From CAYNNP01 sp964398215 (GTDB lineage Bacteria > Planctomycetota > Planctomycetia > Pirellulales > Pirellulaceae), in the NCBI GenBank assembly GCA_964398215.1, contig CAYNNP010000118.1, positions 1-19,644 of the forward strand: DNA of 19,644 bases, given 5' to 3'. Made by a program: the position numbers and the translations under genes. This document shows, one piece after another, positions 8,205-14,368 of the stretch (positions within the stretch are counted from its first letter, which is position 1; every line of letters starts with the position of its first letter). The notes under the pieces are model-generated. The model was not told where the DNA came from. It saw only the letters and a list, made by a program, of their open reading frames with translations, and made no database searches.

Positions 8205-8657
8205 TCATTCCATAGAGGTTGCAGAGGATTGATCTGCTTCCATGATTTTGTCCTGCAGCTTTTCGATGAATTCCTCTCGATGAATCGGTGAAATCAAATG
8301 GCTTCTTCGGTTCGTCGTGATCAATAGCCGGTGCATCGAGAGAGCCGGACCGCTACGAAGACTGGATGATTTTTGCACGCTAACGATGTCCTTGTAGGCA
8401 ACTCGGTAGCGAAACAAACCTGCGCGTATCGACAACTGTTCTGCGCTCAATGTGTACTTGCAGGGGTAAACCAACAGAATAGTGAATAAGAAAACTGACA
8501 GGCCAACCAATAGAAGTGTCAATGCATCTCCTGGTTGCCCGCGTTGCCAAAAAACAAATGCAAGAACAAAAGACATCAGCGGCGAGATCGCGATCATTGC
8601 GGCGACCCATGCATCAACCTTGGACGGATAAACGTAGTCGATTGGCACCTTGGTCAT
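8205..8657 (-). CDS. Membrane-anchored bacterial PH-domain protein
   Basis: 150 aa. Two transmembrane helices (about 16-37 and 45-65) are followed by a compact domain, CKYTLSAEQLSIRAGLFRYR, then VAYKDIVSVQKSSS, LLITTNRRSHLISP and REEFIEKLQ. This strand order matches the bPH_4 family (formerly DUF1200), a PH-like barrel of unknown ligand. The domain should face the cytoplasm. It is the last gene of a three-gene leftward run after the VTT and CxxC membrane proteins. The upstream stop (TGA at 8663-8665) lies 5 bases before the chosen ATG 8657. A TTG at 8666 overlaps that stop (TTGA) and is a credible alternative that would add three residues. Either arrangement implies translational coupling. 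Confidence 0.75.
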   Translation of the reverse strand: MTKVPIDYVYPSKVDAWVAAMIAISPLMSFVLAFVFWQRGQPGDALTLLLVGLSVFLFTILLVYPCKYTLSAEQLSIRAGLFRYRVAYKDIVSVQKSSSLRSGPALSMHRLLITTNRRSHLISPIHREEFIEKLQDKIMEADQSSATSME

Positions 8658-8662
8658 CGTGT

Positions 8663-9655
8663 TCAAATTGGTTCCTCAGGTGTGCTTTCGGCGATTGGTG
8701 AAATGTCATCCAGGTCATCGATATCCATTTCCTCGTCCATCGTTGCAACGGCTTCAGCCATGGCCGATGCAAAGGCTTGAATTTCATCGTGTTGTGTGCG
8801 GCTGATGCGCAAGTGACGGACGATTGGCTTCGTTTTTTTATCGAACTCGCCATCTTTACCATGCTTCAACACGACGCCAACTGCCGAAACAAAATCGCTG
8901 TTCTCGCATGTGGGGCAGGTTGCAACTTGTAGTTCAACGTACTGCATCGAATCGACAACCAGTTGCAGTTTTTTGACCGCGTCCAAGTCACCGGTAGAGA
9001 ATTTGTCCCATGCGGGATCATCGGGCGCGACAGGTAGGTTTGCCAAATCCACTGTCTCGTTGGTCCACTCATCGCAGTCTTCACAGAAAGGTGCACTGCC
9101 GAATTTGCCGCGTGATGAAATGGCTGTACCAAAAATGATCAAAGCCTCCAGTGCCCACAAAATGCAAACACCTATTCCTTTCAGCTTCTTGCCTTTGCCG
9201 ACTGACCATATTCCATTGTCGTGAATTATCTTCGCCCAACGATAAATGTTCTTTGGCGCGAATCCTTCCAGTGCGTCCACTGCCGCGTTGGGAACATTCA
9301 GCGCGCCTTTGCGAAGTCCGAACGCCGTATGATGGACGGCCCAAGATGCGTAGTAACTGGTAGCGCTGACCAGCAGAATGACCAAAAAAACTGCTAGTCG
9401 ACTGCGGAACTTTGCTTTGTGGCAAACGATCGCGGAAAGACCACCCAGGGCGCCGCCGAAAAACAGAGTTACGACGACACGGATTTTCATGAAGGGCAGG
9501 TAGACGATGCCAAACGAGTACAACACTCCCATCACAATTGCGAATGGGATCAAAGCGAACGCGACAAGCAACATCCCCTTGGCAGGGACTTTTCCACTGT
9601 GTTTGTAGGTTTCGCCAGTACGTGTTTTGCCAAGTTTGTTCGGGACGGAACTCAT
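8663..9655 (-). CDS. Four-helix membrane protein with two CxxC pairs, unknown function
   Basis: 330 aa; I do not recognise the family. A basic N-terminus precedes three hydrophobic helices (about 26-50, 58-78, 86-107), then a soluble loop (about 108-158), a fourth helix (162-180) and a long C-terminal domain. Two cysteine pairs, FCEDCDEW (Cys191/Cys194) and TCPTCENSD (Cys247/Cys250), could form one split zinc ribbon, with an insertion of about 50 residues between the halves. The C-terminus is very acidic (about 305-330). Start at ATG 9655; upstream in-frame codons to 9730 would overlap the VTT gene and look non-coding. It lies between the VTT gene (40-base gap) and the PH-domain gene (translationally coupled), so it probably works with them at the membrane. 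Confidence 0.75.
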   Translation of the reverse strand: MSSVPNKLGKTRTGETYKHSGKVPAKGMLLVAFALIPFAIVMGVLYSFGIVYLPFMKIRVVVTLFFGGALGGLSAIVCHKAKFRSRLAVFLVILLVSATSYYASWAVHHTAFGLRKGALNVPNAAVDALEGFAPKNIYRWAKIIHDNGIWSVGKGKKLKGIGVCILWALEALIIFGTAISSRGKFGSAPFCEDCDEWTNETVDLANLPVAPDDPAWDKFSTGDLDAVKKLQLVVDSMQYVELQVATCPTCENSDFVSAVGVVLKHGKDGEFDKKTKPIVRHLRISRTQHDEIQAFASAMAEAVATMDEEMDIDDLDDISPIAESTPEEPI

Positions 9656-9695
9656 GAATCTGCTTTTCGGTCGAAGCCTTCGGTCTTTTCTGACA

Positions 9696-10340
9696 TCAGT
9701 CACTATAACTGGTGTCGCCCATCTCTTCACTGTCAGTCTGGTGGCTTGTCATTTTGATTCGCGAGCTAACTAGCTTGGGAACGATCACAGAAATCGTGAT
9801 CCCTACCCCCAGGGCAACGATTCCACTGATCAGTCGTAGGAGGTTTTGATTTGCGGCGCCAACATCCGACATCACACTACCGCTATGGACCCATAAAATT
9901 TGAGGAACCCCTCCGACGATAGCCGCCAACAGAAACGGACCGAATCGAGCCCCGACGGCACCCATTGTGTAGCTAATCAACATAGTCGGGATTGGCGCTA
10001 GGCGGATCAAAAAATGAAGTCCAAATCCGGCGTCACGACCAACTTGGGAAACTGCTTTTAAAATCGACCCTGATTCTTCTTTGCAAATTCGAATTTGAAT
10101 CGAACGATAAAGCCACCACCTACCGATGAAATAGTTCATTGCAGCAGCAACGCTGGCGATGATGAACATCAAGCTTGCGCCAACCGCCGTCCCAAACATT
10201 GCGCCAGCGACCAAGGAAAGTGCCGTTTTCGGCAAGATCATTGACATTAGAGCAATGCCAATTCCGATGAACATTATTGGCGCCCATTGTCCCGCGCTTT
10301 CGAGCCATGTCTTTAGGTGCTCGGTTCGATAGCCGGCCAA
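9696..10340 (-). CDS. TVP38/TMEM64 (VTT, DedA-like) family membrane protein
   Basis: 214 aa as drawn, from a TTG at 10340. The VTT pattern is clear: ILPKTALSLVAGAMFGTAVG (re-entrant loop with Pro and Gly), FIGRWW, RLAPIPTMLISYTMGAVGARFGPF, then AAIVGGVPQILW and a final helix (about 168-190). Bacterial relatives are polytopic inner-membrane proteins linked to lipid scrambling or proton-coupled transport; the substrate here is unknown. The start is a problem. In the same frame the sequence continues upstream for 24 codons and encodes another hydrophobic helix (FLLPLTLVITGASIILAGY) with no ATG, GTG or TTG. VTT proteins normally have this first helix, so the drawn start is probably too short. It is the first gene of the leftward three-gene run and is divergent from the P-loop ATPase gene. 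Confidence 0.8.
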   Translation of the reverse strand: MAGYRTEHLKTWLESAGQWAPIMFIGIGIALMSMILPKTALSLVAGAMFGTAVGASLMFIIASVAAAMNYFIGRWWLYRSIQIRICKEESGSILKAVSQVGRDAGFGLHFLIRLAPIPTMLISYTMGAVGARFGPFLLAAIVGGVPQILWVHSGSVMSDVGAANQNLLRLISGIVALGVGITISVIVPKLVSSRIKMTSHQTDSEEMGDTSYSD

Positions 10341-10431
10341 GATGATGCTGGCGCCAGTAATGACTAGCGTCAGAGGCAGTAAAAATCGAATGGATCGGAT
10401 TGGTTTACTCGATTAAAAAGTGAATGTTCAT
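10341..10431 (-). other. Likely 5' coding extension of the VTT gene with a non-standard start or a +1 frame change
   Basis: Reading leftward from just after the stop TAA (10413-10415), the VTT frame reads SSKPIRSIRF, then a 19-residue hydrophobic helix running into the TTG at 10340. No standard start exists in this stretch; ATC (10398-10400), ATT (10389-10391) and CTG codons do. In the neighbouring frame an ATG at 10431 opens MNIHFLIE and stops at TAA (10405-10407). Skipping one T there would join MNIHFLIE to KPIRSIRFLLPL in the VTT frame. The true start is therefore either a rare codon or the product of an indel or frameshift. Confidence 0.55.
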
Positions 10432-10539
10432 CTGGTTGCTTCTGGCCGTCGATGCACACCATAATGTCGTCGCCAGTTTGATTTTTGGAAAGACGCAATC
10501 GCTAATTTCTGATCAACAACGAAAGCTCTCTGGATTTTG

Positions 10540-11217
10540 ATGAACCCACAAGCGACAAAGGACCAATCGGATCGACTGCGGTCCAGCGCAGATTGGTTGC
10601 CGTTTGGATGGTGTAATTTGTGGCGAAATCCGTTTGGCGAATTGACCCGAACCGAACGTGCCGATTTGGCCGTGGTTGATCTTCAGCCGTTTGTCACACA
10701 CGCCACGCAGGATCACACGGCTGTGCAGATGATTGGCGGTTGTGGCCGTGGCAAGACGACACGAATGTTGGCGATTCATCGAAAATTTACTGATTCGTCT
10801 TATGTCTATCTGCCCGAGGATGCTCCGTGCCCGCCGATCGCTGAAGGCAATCCTGTCTTGATCGATGAAGCTCAGCGGTTGCCACGTCGTGTGCGGCGTG
10901 CCATTTTCGCAACCGGCATTCCTTTGATCCTGGCAACCCACCGCGATCTGACATGGCCGCTGCGCCGGGCTGGTTACCAAGTCATAACGATGCGCATCGG
11001 ATCCAACAACGACACAAGCTTGGTACACACGGCGATGAATCGTCGCATCCAAGCCTCGGCATTAAATCCTTGTGATGCGGTTCCTGAATTGACTGTAGAA
11101 GACGCGCAGCAATTGTCGCGAAAATTCGGTAGCAATATTCGGGCAATGGAAAGTTATTTGTACGACGTGGTTCAAACCCAGGTGAATGGAAATGGCCAAA
11201 TGCGATTTATCGATTGA
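10540..11217 (+). CDS. Small P-loop (AAA-type) ATPase, unknown partner
   Basis: 225 aa. Walker A GGCGRGKT (66-73, Lys72) and Walker B NPVLIDEAQ (Asp109, Glu110) are intact, and LILATHRD (129-136) fits sensor 1. The N-terminus has a distinctive NLWRNPFGELTRTERADLAVVD (27-47) before the nucleotide fold. The C-terminal part (about 160-215) is helical and may be a lid or partner-binding region. There is no membrane segment. I cannot name the family beyond AAA/P-loop NTPase; the DEAQ-box and short length recall ATPases that regulate or load another protein. Start at ATG 10540, with an in-frame TTG directly before it. Its 3' end overlaps the arrestin-like gene by 26 bases, indicating coupled translation and a likely shared function. 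Confidence 0.8.
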   Translation: MNPQATKDQSDRLRSSADWLPFGWCNLWRNPFGELTRTERADLAVVDLQPFVTHATQDHTAVQMIGGCGRGKTTRMLAIHRKFTDSSYVYLPEDAPCPPIAEGNPVLIDEAQRLPRRVRRAIFATGIPLILATHRDLTWPLRRAGYQVITMRIGSNNDTSLVHTAMNRRIQASALNPCDAVPELTVEDAQQLSRKFGSNIRAMESYLYDVVQTQVNGNGQMRFID

Positions 11218-12577
11218 ACTGGATCAGGCGAAAACGTTGCACCTTGGTGGAGGCAAGATCGCAGGGGTGTTGCGTGTGAACGCTGACAAGGACGTGAACT
11301 GCAAGGGCCTGGAAATCAAAACGGTTTGGCGGACCCACGGCCGCGGTAACGTGGCGATGGGTGAAGCCGACGCGCAAACTGTTTTCGCTGGCCAGTGGCG
11401 GGCTGGCCAACAGGAAGAGTATCCATTCGAGTTGCAGATCGCCGAATGGCCGCCAAGCTACCATGGTGGGTTTCTCAATATTGATCACTACGTGGAAGCG
11501 CGCGCAAAAATTCCCTGGGGTTTTGATCCGAAAGCGTCTGAGCCGTTCTTGATGCAGCCAACATGTGGGCCCGACGGCGCGAAAGTAGCCGCTTCAGGCG
11601 CGAACCAGGTGGCTGGTAAAATTGGATGCATCATCGGTGCAGTTTTCGCCTGCGTGTTTCTATGCTTTGGCGTTTTGGCAGTGGCATCAGGTAACTTATT
11701 CTTTTTGCCATTCCTTATGGTTCCAGTTCTGATTGGAGGCGGCATTTGGTTCTTCAGAGTATTTCTTCCCAAACGAGCACTGGGCGAAGTCAAGTGTGAA
11801 CTCGTTGGTGAAAAATTCTCACCAGGTGAACAGATTGTTGGCGAATTGTATGTGCGACCAAAGAAGAATGTTTCGATCAACGGCATTTCAATGTTGTTTT
11901 CAGCACAAGAAGTTTGTGTCAGTGGCAGCGGCTCGAATCGTACAACTCACCGCAACCCATTCTTTGAAAAGAACGAGCTATTGCAGGAAGCAACTGTCTT
12001 GCAAGCAGGGGTAGAACATCGATTTCCTATCAACGTCGCTCTGCCTGCTGATGCTCCTTACAGTATCGACTTGAGCGACAACAATGTGACTTGGACAACC
12101 AGTCTTCGTGTGGATATACCGCGCTGGCCTGACTGGACAAAAGAGCTCAAAATTCTGGTCGTTCCAAGTGGCGAGCCAATCACTCCGGCGGCGGCCGCTG
12201 TGCCGGACGAATCGACCACGTCCGCACCGTCAGGTGGAATCACGTTTGCCGAAACAGCCTCGCACCTGTGGGCAGTTCGTGATGACGCTGACCAAGTTGA
12301 TGCGCTGGTTGCTGCGGTGACCGGGTTGTCGCTAAATCTAGAAGCTTACGTGGAACGTCGCTTGCTTTATTCGGGCAAAGAAGACCCCCATGTGTTTGAT
12401 GACGGGTACGCCGTTTGGGCCAAGCACACCGATCCTCCGTTGCCTCTGGTGCTGTACGTTCCTCACAGTTTGGCTGACGAGTTCGAACACGCTGGCCGGG
12501 ATTTGTGGTCGGGCCGCGGCACCATCTTGGGCTGGGACAATGACCACCGCCGATTGCAAATCAAACTGGAATCCTAG
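11192..12577 (+). CDS. Arrestin-like membrane protein with two beta-sandwich halves
   Basis: 461 aa. Residues 6-122 form an arrestin-N-like sandwich (GGGKIAGVLRVNADKDVNCKGLEIKTVWR, read 19-47), with the arrestin phrase YPFELQIAEWPPSY and a closing strand VEARAKIPW. Two helices follow (about 143-166 and 168-192). A second sandwich spans about 196-325: GEVKCELVGEKFSPGEQIVGE at 198-218, RFPINVALPADAP, then VTWTTSLRVDI. A low-complexity linker (326-350) leads to a small C-terminal domain (about 355-461). Arrestin-fold proteins in eukaryotes are trafficking adaptors; Spo0M is a bacterial relative. The order sandwich-membrane-sandwich is unusual. Both sandwiches should lie on one side of the membrane if both helices cross it. 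I chose ATG 11192 because AGGTGA (11180-11185) sits six bases upstream; ATG 11186 is the alternative. It overlaps the ATPase gene by 26 bases. Fold assignment is from pattern only. Confidence 0.65.
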   Translation: MAKCDLSIELDQAKTLHLGGGKIAGVLRVNADKDVNCKGLEIKTVWRTHGRGNVAMGEADAQTVFAGQWRAGQQEEYPFELQIAEWPPSYHGGFLNIDHYVEARAKIPWGFDPKASEPFLMQPTCGPDGAKVAASGANQVAGKIGCIIGAVFACVFLCFGVLAVASGNLFFLPFLMVPVLIGGGIWFFRVFLPKRALGEVKCELVGEKFSPGEQIVGELYVRPKKNVSINGISMLFSAQEVCVSGSGSNRTTHRNPFFEKNELLQEATVLQAGVEHRFPINVALPADAPYSIDLSDNNVTWTTSLRVDIPRWPDWTKELKILVVPSGEPITPAAAAVPDESTTSAPSGGITFAETASHLWAVRDDADQVDALVAAVTGLSLNLEAYVERRLLYSGKEDPHVFDDGYAVWAKHTDPPLPLVLYVPHSLADEFEHAGRDLWSGRGTILGWDNDHRRLQIKLES

Positions 12578-12810
12578 GTTTTTTTGCACTCACAACCAGT
12601 ATCGAGAGAATTCGTGGACAAGCTTCTCCCGCAAGAAGCGTCTGGATTTGTTTGCTTGCTTTGGTCTGCCGTTCTGGGTTCCCCCTTCAAACAAAGATCG
12701 ATCAATGTGTAGACTGATTGCTACCTGAATAGTGATCAATAGTACTGTTTTGTACTGGTTGAACCACAAATAAAGACGGAAGCGTTTTTCAATTGGTCCC
12801 CGAGCAACTT
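12578..12810. other. Intergenic region before the ketosynthase gene
   Basis: These 233 bases hold no credible gene. Between 12741 and 12756 there is a small dyad, AGTAC-N6-GTACT, about 55 bases before the ketosynthase ATG, which could be an operator but is short. A short T-run (12578-12585) follows the arrestin-like stop without a stem in front of it. The ketosynthase promoter should lie here; I cannot point to convincing hexamers. Confidence 0.35.
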
Positions 12811-14118
12811 ATGTCATCGAATTCACGTCGTGTCGTTATCACCGGAGTCGGCGTCGTCAGCCCCCTAGGACTGGATGCTAGAGTGATGGTCGATCGCCTG
12901 CGCGCGGGCGATAGCGGAATCAACCCGTTGCAGCGAGTGCCGCAAGAAGTTTTGAGTATCAACCATGGCGCAGAGGCGCTCGACTTCACGGGCGAAATCG
13001 CGAACTATGGTGAGATCGACAAGAAGGTCGGAAAAGCGATTCGCAAAGGGCGCAAGATGATGTGCCGCGACATTGAAATGGGAGTTGCATCTGCTCAGCT
13101 TGCCCTGCAAGATTCACAGCTTCAGTCAACCGAGGAAACGCGCGGCCGCATCGGCGTCACCTACGGAACCGATTACATCATGTCGGTGCCAGACGAATTG
13201 AGCGACGGTGTCAAGCAATGCATGGACGATGACGGCAATTTCCAATTCGAGAAGTGGGGTACTGCTGGCCTGGATAAAGTCAATCCATTGTGGCTATTGA
13301 AGTACCTGCCCAATATGCCTGCTAGCCATATCGCAATCTACAACGACCTGCGCGGCCCCAACAATTCGATCACATTGCGTGAAGCGAGCCCTGGCTGCGC
13401 GATCATGGAAGCGCACTCAACGATCTCACGTGGTCACGCCGATGTGTTGTTGGTTGGTGCAACGGGTACGCGGATCCACCATGTCCGAAGTCTGCATGCG
13501 TCGATGCAAGAAACACTTGCTAGCGACTGTGAAGATTCATCAAACATGTGCCGGCCATTCGACGCAACACGCGACGGCAGCGTTTTGGGTGAAGGTGCTG
13601 GGACGATCGTTTGCGAAACTCTCGAGCACGCACAGGCGCGAGGCGCAAAGATCTTGGGCGAAGTAGTTGGGTTCGCCAGCACCTGCGTCGGGCCGCGGCA
13701 AGGAGACGACCATTTGCAAACGGCTTGTGTCAACGTTTTGAAAGCCGCTTTGGGCGATGCAGATCCAAAATCGATCGGACACATCAACGCTCATGGAACT
13801 GGTGCCGAGCGTAGCGATCAACAAGAAGCCGCTGCGATCGCAAAAGTCTTTGGTGATGCTTCGGTTCAACCACCAGTGACGACACTGAAAGGAAATATCG
13901 GCCACCTAGGTGCCGGTTCGGGAATGATCGAAATTGTTGCCAGCATATTGGCGTTGGGCGAACAACTGTTCCCAATTCGCAATTACACCCAAGCCGATCC
14001 ACTGTGCCCGATTAACGCTTCCACTGGGAAAGAATCAGCCGGCGATAGTTTCATCAGCCTGAATTTCACACCGCAAGGTCAAGCATCCGCTGTGCGCATC
14101 GAGCGGCTTGCCGGATAG
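12811..14118 (+). CDS. Beta-ketoacyl synthase (FabF-type) homologue lacking the catalytic Cys
   Basis: 435 aa, full FabF length with a thiolase fold start (RRVVITGVGVVSPLG, 6-20). Catalytic His328 (NAHGTGAERSDQQEA), Lys360 and His365 (LKGNIGHLGAGSG) and RPFDATRDGSVLGEGAG (248-264) are in place. Aligned to E. coli FabF without gaps from GP(182-183) to GHADV, the nucleophile Cys of the TAC motif falls on Glu191 (ITLREASPG). The usual C-terminal NSFGFGGTN loop, which helps form the oxyanion hole, is LNFTPQGQ (418-425). It therefore should not condense acyl chains in the normal way. Possible roles are a decarboxylase or chain-length-factor-like partner, or another reaction. No acyl carrier protein or reductase gene is adjacent. 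The start is ATG 12811; a TTG at 12793 is also open. Confidence 0.88.
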   Translation: MSSNSRRVVITGVGVVSPLGLDARVMVDRLRAGDSGINPLQRVPQEVLSINHGAEALDFTGEIANYGEIDKKVGKAIRKGRKMMCRDIEMGVASAQLALQDSQLQSTEETRGRIGVTYGTDYIMSVPDELSDGVKQCMDDDGNFQFEKWGTAGLDKVNPLWLLKYLPNMPASHIAIYNDLRGPNNSITLREASPGCAIMEAHSTISRGHADVLLVGATGTRIHHVRSLHASMQETLASDCEDSSNMCRPFDATRDGSVLGEGAGTIVCETLEHAQARGAKILGEVVGFASTCVGPRQGDDHLQTACVNVLKAALGDADPKSIGHINAHGTGAERSDQQEAAAIAKVFGDASVQPPVTTLKGNIGHLGAGSGMIEIVASILALGEQLFPIRNYTQADPLCPINASTGKESAGDSFISLNFTPQGQASAVRIERLAG

Positions 14119-14125
14119 AGAAACG

Positions 14126-14170
14126 GACTCACTGCGAGTCGTCTTGCATTGATCCAGCTTGCCTTGGATC
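14126..14170 (+). terminator. Two short hairpins after the ketosynthase gene, possible transcription end
   Basis: GACTC-ACTGC-GAGTC at 14126-14140 begins 8 bases after the stop codon, and GATCCA (14151-14156) pairs with TGGATC (14165-14170). Neither is followed by a clear T-tract, so intrinsic termination is uncertain. The rest of the gap to the sulfatase (14171-14368) shows no gene. Confidence 0.25.
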
Positions 14171-14368
14171 GTTGGTTCCACAGGATTCGATCTTCGTATC
14201 CAACGCCAAACCTTGGTGGTTCCTGATCAAACGAAGCTGTTTGGCTGGCATTCAATGCACTTCGGCTTCATCTTGCGCCTGGGAATCTGAAAGAGCGACG
14301 TCGATCCACGCTGCCAGTTAGAATGAATGCCCTGAAAATTTGAAACTTCCTCTGAAGGATTCCTTGTG

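Noticed and set aside
12741..12756. Dyad AGTAC-N6-GTACT as a regulatory operator
   Set aside because: Five-base arms are expected by chance in a gap of this size; kept only as a remark on the intergenic region.
12811..14118. Cys196 as an alternative ketosynthase nucleophile
   Set aside because: It would need a five-residue deletion in the helix after the nucleophile, while the alignment with Glu191 at the Cys position needs no gaps.
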